From: Candidatus Obscuribacter sp.
Lineage (GTDB): Bacteria; Cyanobacteriota; Vampirovibrionia; Obscuribacterales; Obscuribacteraceae
NCBI GenBank assembly: GCA_021772095.1
Contig: JADYXR010000133.1
Span: 62,001 to 126,000 of the forward strand
Length of the DNA stretch: 64,000 nucleotides
Direction of reading: 5' to 3'
Shown: piece after piece, positions 8,547 through 18,205 of the stretch
Layout: every line of letters begins with the position of its first letter
Numbering within the stretch: position 1 is the first letter of the stretch
Position numbers and translations under genes: made by a program
The notes under the pieces: model-generated
The model's database searches: none
The model's input: only the letters and a program-made list of their open reading frames with translations
What the model was told of the DNA's origin: nothing

Positions 8547-9608
8547 ATGCGCGTATTAACCTGGATATTTGTTCTGCTTATTTTTGTTGCCACCGCAGCC
8601 GGTGCAGCAGGATATTGGGTTTGGAACGAACTCAATCAACCGATCATTCATGACAAAACCACGTCATCGGTTACAGTGGCTCGCGGAGCCTCTTCCGAAG
8701 AGATTCTCTCGACTTTGAAAAATAACGGTATTATCAGCAATGAATTGCCACTCAAAGTTTATTTAAAGGTCAAAGGCGGGCACGCCGTCATGAAAGCCGG
8801 CGATTATAGATTTCCGTCGCCCATTTCACCGCTTGCTGTTTTAACCGAACTTGAGAAAGGTGGCGCTCCTCACGACAAGATCACAGTGATTGAAGGATGG
8901 ACTCGATTCGACATTGCCAAAGCATTATGCGCCGTGCCATCGTTGAAGTTAAGAAACGAAGCAGAAGCAATGGCGCTTCTGGACGATGCGACCGCGATTA
9001 AGGACCTCGATCCAGTTGCCAAAAATCTGGAAGGATACTTGTTCCCAGACACATATTTCGTCGAACCTGACAGCACCGCCAGTGGTGTGATACTGCAGAT
9101 GGTGAAACGTTTTCGTGACGTCTACAATGAAAAATTGAAAGAACCGGTCAAAAATTCCGGACTGTCTTTGCACAATGCCGTAACCGTCGCTTCTATAATT
9201 GAAACGGAAGCAAAGCTGGCGGAAGAGCGCCCGATCGTGGCTTCCGTAATCTACAATCGCGTTCGAAAGGGCATGCGATTAAGCATGGACTCGACCATCG
9301 TTTACGCTTCGAAATTAGCCGGCAAATGGCGCGACGACGGCAAAGTCTACATGAGCGATTTGAATCGCGACTCGCCTTACAACAGTCGCATGTACAAAGG
9401 TCTGCCGCCAGGTCCAGTGGGCTCTCCCGGACTTAGCTCACTGGTTGCCGGCGTCACTCCCGCCAACACTAATTACCTCTATTACGTTCGCAATCCCGAT
9501 CGAAATGATGGTGCGCATAACTACTACAGCGATCCCGCGGCCTTCGAGAAGGGCGTGGAAGCGCTCCGGCGCTGGGAAAAGATACAAAAACAAAAAGGTT
9601 TGCGATGA
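8547..9608 (+). CDS. mltG: Endolytic murein transglycosylase MltG
   Basis: MltG cleaves nascent peptidoglycan glycan strands at the outer face of the inner membrane and helps set strand length. The 353-residue protein has one N-terminal membrane helix (about 5-25), a LysM-like region, and the YceG catalytic domain with IIETEA (Glu219 and Glu221), VIYNRVRKGMRL and YNSRMYKGLPPGP. Its length matches the family. The stop overlaps the ATG of ppc (ATGA), implying translational coupling with a gene of unrelated function. The ribosome site is weak (GGGA). Confidence 0.95.
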   Translation: MRVLTWIFVLLIFVATAAGAAGYWVWNELNQPIIHDKTTSSVTVARGASSEEILSTLKNNGIISNELPLKVYLKVKGGHAVMKAGDYRFPSPISPLAVLTELEKGGAPHDKITVIEGWTRFDIAKALCAVPSLKLRNEAEAMALLDDATAIKDLDPVAKNLEGYLFPDTYFVEPDSTASGVILQMVKRFRDVYNEKLKEPVKNSGLSLHNAVTVASIIETEAKLAEERPIVASVIYNRVRKGMRLSMDSTIVYASKLAGKWRDDGKVYMSDLNRDSPYNSRMYKGLPPGPVGSPGLSSLVAGVTPANTNYLYYVRNPDRNDGAHNYYSDPAAFEKGVEALRRWEKIQKQKGLR

Positions 9609-12529
9609 CATCTAAAATCGAAAGCACGACTCAGGATTTATCAGAGAGAAACAAACCGCTGCGGGACGATGTTAGACTCCTCGGATTTCTGCTTGGAGAC
9701 ACGATTAAGCGGCTCGAGGGCGAGGAAGTTCTCAACCGCGTGGAAGAATTTCGACACATCTGCAAAGCGTTGCACTTACTAAAAGATTCCGATGACGTCG
9801 AAGAGATCAAACGAGTCAAATCGCAATTAACAACTTTGATCGCCAGTCTGGACCTGGATACAGCGAACAAAGTGATCAAAGCGTTTTTATGCTATTTCGA
9901 TTTGATCAACATCGCAGAACAAAACCATCGTCTAAGGCGCCGGGCGTTGATGGAATGGAATTCAGCGGACGCCATTCAACCTGATTCGCTAAACGAACTA
10001 TTCATCAAGCTTAACGAGCAGGGCGTCGACGACGCATCGCTGTTGGACGCCTTGAATCACCTGGACATCGAAGTTGTTTTCACCGCACACCCTACGGAAA
10101 TTACCAGAAGAACTATCCTGCTAAAACAGCTCGAGATGGCGCACTACCTTTTCGAGAAAGACCACCCACCATTGACTCACGAGGACAGCGAACGAGTCGA
10201 CGAAGGTTTGAAAAGCGTGGTCGAATCACTCTGGCTCACGGACCACATAATCTATTTCAAGCCATCGGTCATGGACGAAGTTCGGTACGGTCTTTATCTA
10301 TTCGAAACAGTTGTCATCGATGCCATCTTGAGCGTTCATCGCCATCTGGACGAAAAACGCTTATCCATGGAACAGCAGTCACGCGAAACTGGTGATACCG
10401 GCAGCAGTACCGGCACGACGGCCGCTCCTGATGCTGATGCCGACGCCGACATCGAGCGTCCAGTAACTTACACCACATTCGGCAGCTGGATCGGCGGAGA
10501 CCGCGATGGCAACCCATTCGTCACGCCGGATGTTACCATCGACGCAATCTCGCACCAGAGAAAAGTGATTTTAAAACGTTACCAGAAGGAACTGGAAACA
10601 CTGTTCAATCAGTTGTCGCACTCCAGCAATGTCGCTCCCGCTGGAAAAGACTTGTCCGAGTCCATCGAGAATGACGGGCAACTGCTTCCGGAGATCGAAG
10701 CACGCTACGCTTCGCGTTATAAATTCGAACCTTATCGTCTGAAATTACTTTTCATCCGTGAAAAATTAGAAAACACAGTCGACGGCGCAGAGTCCGGATA
10801 CGCCACGCCTGCCGAGTTTCTCAACGACATTGTTTTGATGCGTCATTCGCTTGCCGCTGCCGGTTCAAAACTCTCAACCAGAACTTTAGACCAGCTAATC
10901 CGAATGATCAAAATATTCGGCTTCCATCTCGCCAAGCTCGACTTGCGCCAACACAGCGAACGACACACGGCGGCACTGGATGAAGTCACTAAAAAGCTTG
11001 CCATCATAGACGGTGGCTACGCCGCACTCAGCGAGAAGGCAAAAATCGAATGGCTATCCAGCGAGATGCGATCGCTGCGCCCGCTTTTCCCGCAGGAGCT
11101 GAGGTTTAGCGATCAGACCAATGAGACGATTGAGACGTTTCGCACCATGGCGCAACTTCAAGATAAACATGGTGTGTTAGCTCTGGACACATACATCGTC
11201 AGCATGACGCGTTCGGCCAGCGATTTGTTCTGCATCCTGCTTATGGCTAAAGAAGCGGGTTTCCTCGACGCTGAAAACTATCCAACCAGAACGATCAGCA
11301 TCGTCCCTCTCTTTGAAACGATCGGCGATTTGCGCGACGCACCGCAGTTATTAGATCTTCTCTTGTCACTTCCGGCATACAGCAAATATCTCGCCAAGCG
11401 CGGCAACCTGCAAGAAATCATGATCGGCTATTCCGATAGTGGCAAAGACGGCGGCATTGTTACCTCTAACTGGGAACTCTATAAAGCCCAAAAGAAACTG
11501 GTAGAACTAGCCGATTCGAAGGGCGTCCAGTTGCGCCTGTTCCATGGTCGCGGTGGCACCATCGGTAGAGGCGGCGGTCCGACTCACCGCGCCATCCTCG
11601 CTCAGCCACCAGGGACGGTGTCTGGTCGAATTAAGATCACGGAACAAGGCGAAGTAATTAGTTCCAAATATTCCCTGCACGGCATCGCCGTTCGCAACTT
11701 CGAAAGGCTCGCCTGCGCGGTAATTGAGTCCAGCATCACAGAACAGGACAAGCGCGCCCGTGGTATCGACCAACCAGAGTGGCTCGAAACCATGGAAGAA
11801 ATATCCTTTGCTTCGTTTAAAGCCTATCGTGATCTGGTTTTTAATACGCCGGATTTCCTCACCTTCTTCCAGGAAGCCACTCCGATCAATGAAATCGCGA
11901 GACTGCGTCTTGGTTCTCGCCCAACGCGACGGACAAAAGGCAGCACATCAATCGCCGATTTGCGCGCCATTCCCTGGGTTTTCGCGTGGACTCAAAGTCG
12001 TTTTGACCTCCCTGGTTGGTACGGTCTTGGCTCCGCAATCGAGGAGCAGTGCGAGAAGCACGGCGATGAGCGCTTGAAGTTCTTCTCGAAGCTTTATCGC
12101 GAGTGGCCGTTCTTCGCAGGTCTGGTCAATAAAGTCGAGACTTCGCTTGCAATTTCGGATATGGAAATTGCCACGTATTACGCTGAGAATCTGGTGCGGG
12201 ACAAGAAAGTACTGGACAACGTTTTGACCAGAATCAAAAAAGAGCACGCCCTCACCAAGAGTTACGTGCTTAAGATCACAGGTCAATCTGTTTTGCTCGA
12301 GAAGACTGAGTATCTAAGGCGTTCTATCGAACTGCGCAATCCCTATGTCGATCCACTCTCCTATCTCCAAGTGCGCTTCATCCGCGAATTGCGCGACAAG
12401 ATCGAACGTGAGGCGAAGCCGGAAGAACAAGAGGCCACTCCCGGTTTATCCGCCACATTGGATCCGATACTCGATACTGTGCTTATGGCTATCAATGGCG
12501 TCGCCGAAGGGCTACAAAGTACTGGTTAA
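9605..12529 (+). CDS. ppc: Phosphoenolpyruvate carboxylase
   Basis: The enzyme converts PEP and bicarbonate to oxaloacetate, the main anaplerotic feed of the TCA cycle. The 974-residue length is typical. Visible motifs are the first catalytic His in FTAHPTE (about residue 162), GGDRDGNPFVT, the Lys loop GYSDSGKDGG, the Arg/His Gly-rich loop FHGRGGTIGRGGGPTH (about 645-660), and the conserved C-terminus AINGVAEGLQSTG that carries an allosteric/PEP-site end. A low-complexity Asp/Ala insert (DADADADIE) sits before GGDRDGN. The gene overlaps mltG by 4 nt. Together with icd at 60494 it supports an active TCA-linked metabolism. Confidence 0.97.
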   Translation: MTSKIESTTQDLSERNKPLRDDVRLLGFLLGDTIKRLEGEEVLNRVEEFRHICKALHLLKDSDDVEEIKRVKSQLTTLIASLDLDTANKVIKAFLCYFDLINIAEQNHRLRRRALMEWNSADAIQPDSLNELFIKLNEQGVDDASLLDALNHLDIEVVFTAHPTEITRRTILLKQLEMAHYLFEKDHPPLTHEDSERVDEGLKSVVESLWLTDHIIYFKPSVMDEVRYGLYLFETVVIDAILSVHRHLDEKRLSMEQQSRETGDTGSSTGTTAAPDADADADIERPVTYTTFGSWIGGDRDGNPFVTPDVTIDAISHQRKVILKRYQKELETLFNQLSHSSNVAPAGKDLSESIENDGQLLPEIEARYASRYKFEPYRLKLLFIREKLENTVDGAESGYATPAEFLNDIVLMRHSLAAAGSKLSTRTLDQLIRMIKIFGFHLAKLDLRQHSERHTAALDEVTKKLAIIDGGYAALSEKAKIEWLSSEMRSLRPLFPQELRFSDQTNETIETFRTMAQLQDKHGVLALDTYIVSMTRSASDLFCILLMAKEAGFLDAENYPTRTISIVPLFETIGDLRDAPQLLDLLLSLPAYSKYLAKRGNLQEIMIGYSDSGKDGGIVTSNWELYKAQKKLVELADSKGVQLRLFHGRGGTIGRGGGPTHRAILAQPPGTVSGRIKITEQGEVISSKYSLHGIAVRNFERLACAVIESSITEQDKRARGIDQPEWLETMEEISFASFKAYRDLVFNTPDFLTFFQEATPINEIARLRLGSRPTRRTKGSTSIADLRAIPWVFAWTQSRFDLPGWYGLGSAIEEQCEKHGDERLKFFSKLYREWPFFAGLVNKVETSLAISDMEIATYYAENLVRDKKVLDNVLTRIKKEHALTKSYVLKITGQSVLLEKTEYLRRSIELRNPYVDPLSYLQVRFIRELRDKIEREAKPEEQEATPGLSATLDPILDTVLMAINGVAEGLQSTG

Positions 12530-12680
12530 AAAACTGTTATAGCTGTCCACGCTAGATTCTTCTTTTACTGGGCAGATATATAACATTGGCCTGGCGGTTC
12601 TTATAATCATTGGGGATCTGGGTCAAGACTGTTGCTGCCCGTTTCCATCCACACCAGAAAGGATCCATCGGTAAGTTTCG

Positions 12681-15347
12681 ATGGCGCTTGAGAATCAAGA
12701 AGTAAAAAAAGAAATGCCTCGCCCTACCAAGAGCGAAGCGATTGGAATTGGCGCGATAATTCGCAACCGATACCAGGTGGTGGCATACCTCGGTCGAGGC
12801 GGCATGAGCACGGTTTACAAGGCGCTCGACATGTCGACCGGACGATCGATCGCGCTTAAGATTCTGCATGCAGAGCTGCTTTCGGACAACACTCGGGTTC
12901 AGCGTTTTATGCAGGAAGCGAAGACTTACCGCAACCTGCGCCACGATCACATCGTCAAGACCTACGATTTCTTTGAGGACGACAAAGAAAGGCACTGCCT
13001 GGTGATGGAATATCACGAGGGCAAAAACTTATCCGAGGTGCTCACTGACACTGGACGTTTGAGTATCAGAAGAGCTATAAAAGTTTTTTCCGAAATCTGT
13101 TCTGCACTCGATCATGCTCATGCCCAGGGCATTGTGCACAGAGATCTGAAGCCCAGCAATATTGCTCTGGTCGAAACAGAAAATGACGCTGACTACGTAA
13201 AAGTGCTCGACTTCGGCATCGCCAAGTTGATGCCGACCGATGACAATACTCAATTAGGTCTGACTCAAACTGGAGAGATCGTTGGCAGTCCGCTCTACAT
13301 GAGCCCCGAGCAGTGTATGGCAAAACCAATAGATCATCGCAGCGATATTTATTCTCTCGGTTGTTTGATGTATGAGGCGCTCACAGGCGAACCTCCGTTG
13401 ATGGGCGGTAACGTTTATGAGACGTTCCACATGCAAACGCATGAACGTCCAAAACCGTTAGGCGAGGTCAGACCTGAGTATAAAGGCGGAACGCAGTTCG
13501 AATTCATCATCCTCAAAGCGATGGCGAAACATCCGCGCCATCGTTACCAAACCATGAACGAACTGAAAGACGCGCTCGATCAAGTTGGTTCATTCGACGC
13601 CGGCAGCGGCGTGAAAAAGTTGGTAACCAAATACAATCAAAATAAAATTCGCGAACGCGCAGCAAAAGGGAAAGGCATTCCAGCCCCTCTGGCAGCCGGT
13701 GTAACAGCCGCAGTCGTGATCGCTGGAGCGTTTCTTTTTCAAGATCGGATCAAACAAATTATCGTTCCAGCCGATCAAAGATACCGCAGCAGTATTGTCG
13801 AATACAGAAATGCATTCGACAAAGGCAACTATGAAGTCGCCGAACAAGAAGGTCTGAAAGCCTTGCGAGTGGCGGAGGAAGAACGCCCTCTATGGCTGCC
13901 TATCACGCTGAATAACATGATCGATTTGTACCGCATTCAAGGTGAAATTCCAAAAGCAGATGCGCTCAACGAACGACTTTCCGAATTGACTGCGGTGAAG
14001 GTAAAGAACATCGCGAAAAAGGAACGCAGTTACTACGCCAAGCTCAAGAATGCTGTGTTGACACACTCTGAGGACGTCGAACAAACCGAAGAATTTTGCT
14101 TCCAGTTGATCGATGTGTCACAAGGATACATCGACAACGAACAGTGGAAACAAGCAAAAGAGCTGTTGGAAAAAACTTTAGTGTTAGCCAAGAAAGCGCT
14201 TGGCGACAGGAGTTTGGTAGTTGCCAGTCTGATCGATAACCTGGCACTGCTTGAACTAAAAGATAATCTCAACGAAAAATACGCGCAGCTCGAAAAACAT
14301 CTAAGTGACGCGGTCGCCAACAGGCAAGAAGTAGCCGGGCTTGAAAGCACCGGCTTGATCAAAACCCTGGAAGCTTTATCAGAAGTTCAACGCCGTCGTG
14401 GAGAACTAGGCGACGCGCGCGTCAACGCATCGAAAGCACTGACGATTGCACGCAACGCATTTCGATCCACCAGTTCGCAAGCGGCAGTGACCAAGTGTCA
14501 GCTCGCCGAAATCGACCTCGCGCTCAAACGCCCGGGACAAGCCGAAAGCACTGCCACCACGGCGCTGGAATCGATGGATCGCCTCAAAGAATCCGACGAT
14601 ATCGAACAAGCTCGCTGCCACATTCTGATCGGCGAAGCCAATGCCCAAAGCGATCAATTTTCCGATGCGGCCAAAGAGTTCGATCAAGCTCGTGACCTGC
14701 TCAAAGAAGCGGCCGACAGCCAAGTTATACTTCTGTCCCGCGCACTCAGCGATCTCGGCGACATCCACTTCCAGAAGGCGCAAGAGTCTACAGTAGATGC
14801 CACCGCTGCCACAGGTTATTACAGACGGGCTCTGGCTCTGATGTTCCGTTCGAGAGCTCGTGAAGAGCAAAAGGTTTTGCACATTCTCAAACAGTTGACC
14901 AAACTTTATCAAGACTCGGACAAATCCGATGAAACGCTGAAGTTGTACAAAATGGCCGAGTTGGTCGACAAGAGCACCGGTAAGACTAGAGGCGTAATCG
15001 AGGATCGAAAACTCATCGGATTCCATTATCGCGACGAGCATAAATTTGCAGACGCGGCTGCCAGTATGGAACAGGCGCTGTCACTCAGCGAGACGTTCCA
15101 CGGCGTGACAAGCCCCGAATCATGCGCTTTGCTCGGTTTGCTCGCAGACAATTATTTAAAAGACAAGAAGGAAGACAAGGCTGGTCCTCTGCTTCAGTCA
15201 GCCGTCAAAATTCTGCATTCGGATGCGGCGCCCGATATCCCGCGCAAAGTCAAGGTCCAGGTGCTCTCGACCTATGCCAATTACCTTGAATTGACCAATG
15301 ACAAGCAAAACTTGGAAGAGATCAGAAAAGAACTGAATTCTGTTTGA
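12681..15347 (+). CDS. Membrane Ser/Thr protein kinase with C-terminal TPR domain
   Basis: This is a complete Hanks-type kinase. It has the Gly loop GRGGMSTVYKA, catalytic Lys in IALKIL, HRDLKPSN (Asp at about 155), DFGIAK (about 176), SPEQC and YSLGCLMYEALTG. A juxtamembrane basic stretch leads to one membrane helix (about 337-356). About 520 residues of TPR repeats follow, some resembling kinesin light chain repeats (ELGDARVNASKALTIA, FADAAASMEQALSLSE). The TPR part is predicted outside the membrane and could sense or bind a partner. The protein is paralogous to the truncated kinase at the left edge. No phosphatase gene is nearby. Confidence 0.93.
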   Translation: MALENQEVKKEMPRPTKSEAIGIGAIIRNRYQVVAYLGRGGMSTVYKALDMSTGRSIALKILHAELLSDNTRVQRFMQEAKTYRNLRHDHIVKTYDFFEDDKERHCLVMEYHEGKNLSEVLTDTGRLSIRRAIKVFSEICSALDHAHAQGIVHRDLKPSNIALVETENDADYVKVLDFGIAKLMPTDDNTQLGLTQTGEIVGSPLYMSPEQCMAKPIDHRSDIYSLGCLMYEALTGEPPLMGGNVYETFHMQTHERPKPLGEVRPEYKGGTQFEFIILKAMAKHPRHRYQTMNELKDALDQVGSFDAGSGVKKLVTKYNQNKIRERAAKGKGIPAPLAAGVTAAVVIAGAFLFQDRIKQIIVPADQRYRSSIVEYRNAFDKGNYEVAEQEGLKALRVAEEERPLWLPITLNNMIDLYRIQGEIPKADALNERLSELTAVKVKNIAKKERSYYAKLKNAVLTHSEDVEQTEEFCFQLIDVSQGYIDNEQWKQAKELLEKTLVLAKKALGDRSLVVASLIDNLALLELKDNLNEKYAQLEKHLSDAVANRQEVAGLESTGLIKTLEALSEVQRRRGELGDARVNASKALTIARNAFRSTSSQAAVTKCQLAEIDLALKRPGQAESTATTALESMDRLKESDDIEQARCHILIGEANAQSDQFSDAAKEFDQARDLLKEAADSQVILLSRALSDLGDIHFQKAQESTVDATAATGYYRRALALMFRSRAREEQKVLHILKQLTKLYQDSDKSDETLKLYKMAELVDKSTGKTRGVIEDRKLIGFHYRDEHKFADAAASMEQALSLSETFHGVTSPESCALLGLLADNYLKDKKEDKAGPLLQSAVKILHSDAAPDIPRKVKVQVLSTYANYLELTNDKQNLEEIRKELNSV

Positions 15348-15468
15348 TATTTTAGACATATACAGACTATTGGACAGAACTGAGTTATCCTAAGGTGGTC
15401 AAGGCACCCGGCTGCTCGACCCGGCACTCATTCGCCTGTGAAACCCCCTCAACGCTCGCAATTATCCA

Positions 15469-16440
15469 ATGCAATTTTTTCTTGCTTCAGTCGTCCTAAT
15501 CAGTATTTTCCTGCTCACAGGTTGCTCCGCCGGCGGTGGCAGCAGTACCAGCACCACAGGCAGTAGCACCGCGGAGAAGCCCGCAGAGGTGGATCCGGCG
15601 GACGCAGGCAAGCGCTGGGGCTTCATTAACTGGGACGGCGGCACTCTGATTGAACCGAAATTCGAACGGGCGCTCTCTTATTCCGACGGCTTTGCCGCAG
15701 TAAAGCAAGGTGGAAAATGGGGCTTCATTGATAAAACCGCAGAGATGCTTATCCCGGCACAATACACCGAAGTCGGGTCTTTTAAGGACGGTGTCGCAGC
15801 TGTTCGTGCTGAAAATTGGAAATGGGGATACATCGACGCCACCGGTGCCACCATTGTGAAACCGGAATATGACGACGCTAAAGCCTGGGGCGACGGTCTG
15901 GGACCGGTCAAGCTGAACGACAAATGGGGTTTCGTTGATAAGACCGGCAACCTCGTTGTTCAGCCCACGTATGAAGACGCAAAATCTTTTGGCGACGGGT
16001 TCGCACCAGTGCGCGTCAAAGACAAATGGGGCTTCGTCGACAAGTCCGGCGCACTCAAGGTCACACCGGTTTTTGAAAGCGCAGAATCTTATTCCGATGG
16101 TGTTTCCGAAGTGCACAAAGATGGACAATTTGGTTTTGCTGATTCAAACGGCAACTTCCAGCTTCGCGAAGAGTTAGCGTCGAGATCGGCATATTCAGAA
16201 GGTCTCGCCCCTGTCAAAAAAGAAGGCTCCTGGGGCTACGTCGATGACAAAGGCGAAATCGTAATCAAGTATCGCTTCGACGATGCAGAAAAATTCTCCG
16301 AAGGTCGGGCTCGCGTGAAGCTCAACAACAAATACGGATACATCAATAAAAAAGGCAAGCTGGTAATCAAACCTAAATACATTGACGCCCTGCCGTATTC
16401 CGACGGACGCGCAGCAGTCTGCCTCAAAATCGACGAGTAA
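15469..16440 (+). CDS. WG-repeat lipoprotein
   Basis: A lipoprotein signal (residues 1-19) ends in the lipobox LTGC, so the mature protein starts at a lipidated Cys. A short Ser/Thr linker precedes eight WG/KWG repeats of about 38 residues, each beginning with a WGF/Y-I/V-D/N pattern (KWGFIDK, KWGYIDA, KWGFVDK, SWGYVDD, KYGYINK). Two repeats have drifted to FGF and YGY. WG repeats form beta-rich units thought to mediate protein binding; the ligand is unknown. The downstream gene starts 14 nt after its stop, so they probably form an operon with the acetyltransferase. Confidence 0.88.
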   Translation: MQFFLASVVLISIFLLTGCSAGGGSSTSTTGSSTAEKPAEVDPADAGKRWGFINWDGGTLIEPKFERALSYSDGFAAVKQGGKWGFIDKTAEMLIPAQYTEVGSFKDGVAAVRAENWKWGYIDATGATIVKPEYDDAKAWGDGLGPVKLNDKWGFVDKTGNLVVQPTYEDAKSFGDGFAPVRVKDKWGFVDKSGALKVTPVFESAESYSDGVSEVHKDGQFGFADSNGNFQLREELASRSAYSEGLAPVKKEGSWGYVDDKGEIVIKYRFDDAEKFSEGRARVKLNNKYGYINKKGKLVIKPKYIDALPYSDGRAAVCLKIDE

Positions 16441-16454
16441 GAAACAGGATAACC

Positions 16455-17540
16455 ATGAAAAATAAACGTTTGTGCATTGCATCAGCGATTGTTGTATCGA
16501 TGCTACCCGTTGCATTTGGGCAATCAGCCGCAAATGCTCAAACGGCAGCACCGGCAACCACACTGGAACGTCCTTCGGCCCCGGCTGAAGCCATTGAACA
16601 AGAAACTCAGTCAGAATCTATTTCGAACAAAGCAACGAAAGACTCACACGGTTCAGAAGCATCTTCAAATCAAACGGCACCGCCATCGGTGCCCTTAAGT
16701 GAAGAAGACAAAATGCTCCTTCCCTGGAATGAAATGAACTTGAAGTTCCGGGAATCCTACGCCAAAGCGCGCAAGGCAAAAATAGCAGAACTCGGACCAA
16801 TCGTGATTTTCAAAGAAGACAAAATCATTCTGCAATACAAAAATAAAAGAGAGGAATTTCTTGTAATCCCCGCTCGTTATACATTGCTTAAATCAGTTAG
16901 CCACATCGCCCTTGGTACCTTCGTTATTTTGGAGGGTAAGACCGACTCCAAACTTGATCCGGACACAACCCAGTCACTATCAGAATTTCGCGCGTCTGTT
17001 GAGAAAGCCATTAGCAACCTGGAAGCATGGAAACTGTCACCTCAATCTTTGGCGCGTCAAAAGGCAGTGATCTCGGCCAGCACAACCTTGATTGACAACA
17101 CGTTAAAGAACGGCACTGTAAGCGCCGAGACACTCTTGCGTTTCACCCGAGCTATGGCTCCTCTGGTATTGGAAAATGCTTACGATTCGATCTCGATGGA
17201 ATTAGAGATAATCGATTCTCGTTTAAAATTATGGAAGGATAGCATGCCGGCCGACGACTGGAAGCGTATTCGTATAGCCGTACTGCAGCCACACATGCCG
17301 CGAAGCGAAAACAGCATCATGCAGTATTTACTCAAGATGCTCAAACAAAAATACGAAGGTGAAAGCATCGTATATGGTGAAGGTCGCAGCGAGGAAGAAT
17401 ATGCAATCGATCTGATCGGCACGCATACTCTAGACAAAAAAATTGCAATCGAATTCTTTAACGATCCCTGGAGAATGCATCGAGACTTGCTTTCCGACGG
17501 TGCGAAAAGATATCTCAAAAATCACACACCAGTCGAATGA
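16455..17540 (+). CDS. Secreted hypothetical protein
   Basis: The 361-residue protein starts with a signal peptide (MKNKRLCIASAIVVSMLPVAFG, cleavage near ANAQ). A disordered Thr/Ser/Pro/Glu-rich stretch runs to about residue 85. The rest is a helical domain of about 270 residues with no motif I recognise (LKSVSHIALGTFVILEGK, RLKLWKDSMPADDW). AGGA lies about 5 nt before the ATG. It follows the WG lipoprotein and is followed 12 nt later by the GNAT gene, so the three are likely co-transcribed. Confidence 0.65.
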   Translation: MKNKRLCIASAIVVSMLPVAFGQSAANAQTAAPATTLERPSAPAEAIEQETQSESISNKATKDSHGSEASSNQTAPPSVPLSEEDKMLLPWNEMNLKFRESYAKARKAKIAELGPIVIFKEDKIILQYKNKREEFLVIPARYTLLKSVSHIALGTFVILEGKTDSKLDPDTTQSLSEFRASVEKAISNLEAWKLSPQSLARQKAVISASTTLIDNTLKNGTVSAETLLRFTRAMAPLVLENAYDSISMELEIIDSRLKLWKDSMPADDWKRIRIAVLQPHMPRSENSIMQYLLKMLKQKYEGESIVYGEGRSEEEYAIDLIGTHTLDKKIAIEFFNDPWRMHRDLLSDGAKRYLKNHTPVE

Positions 17541-17552
17541 GCAAGGAGTGAC

Positions 17553-18044
17553 ATGGACATCGTAATTCGAAACGCGGTTGATGCTGACGCTGCTGCTATC
17601 ATCAAAGTGCACTATGACGCGGTTCACCAGACTGCGGCAAAAGACTATGAACAAGCCATTCTTGATGATTGGTCGAGTTCCGAAAAAGAGCGCGTCGACC
17701 ACCTGGAAGTTCAAATTCGAATCAATCCGAAAAAAAGGGATTTGCTCATAGCTGAAATTGGCGGACAAATCGTCGGCTTTGGTGAGTTAGACGCTGCCGG
17801 CGGTGAGATTGTGGCGCTCTACGTGTCGCCGACCGTTAATCGAAAAGGCGTTGGACAGGCGCTGCTGGCGGAACTCGAATCAATCGCCCGCAAACAAAAC
17901 GTTTTGAAACTGACGCTGGATTCCTCTCTAACCGCTGAACCGTTTTATTCGGCAAACGACTATCAAAGCGCCGGTCAACACGAGCACCAGCTGAAATCCG
18001 GACGCAAGATGCCTTGCATCAAAATGCACAAAGATCTGAACTGA
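17553..18044 (+). CDS. GNAT-family N-acetyltransferase
   Basis: The 163-residue protein matches a single GNAT domain. It has IRNAVDADAAAIIKVHYDA at the N-terminus, VGFGELDAAGGEIVALYVSP (beta4), the acetyl-CoA loop VNRKGVGQALLAEL, and LTLDSSLTAEPFYSANDYQ at the C-terminus, including the usual Tyr. The enzyme would move an acetyl group from acetyl-CoA to an amine; the acceptor cannot be predicted. AGGAG lies 5 nt before the ATG. It is the last gene of a likely three-gene operon with the WG lipoprotein. Confidence 0.88.
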   Translation: MDIVIRNAVDADAAAIIKVHYDAVHQTAAKDYEQAILDDWSSSEKERVDHLEVQIRINPKKRDLLIAEIGGQIVGFGELDAAGGEIVALYVSPTVNRKGVGQALLAELESIARKQNVLKLTLDSSLTAEPFYSANDYQSAGQHEHQLKSGRKMPCIKMHKDLN

Positions 18045-18205
18045 ACCGCACTGACCGAAATGATGCACTGGTCGGAGCTTTAAACAATTTCAAGAACGAA
18101 ACCTCAGCGATATTGGGAAGCCTCACATTATTAAAGCGTAATAACCCCCTTTGCAACCAGGCTCTTTAGAAGTACCTTTAGGCCAGAGCTAACAGGAGCA
18201 GGGTT

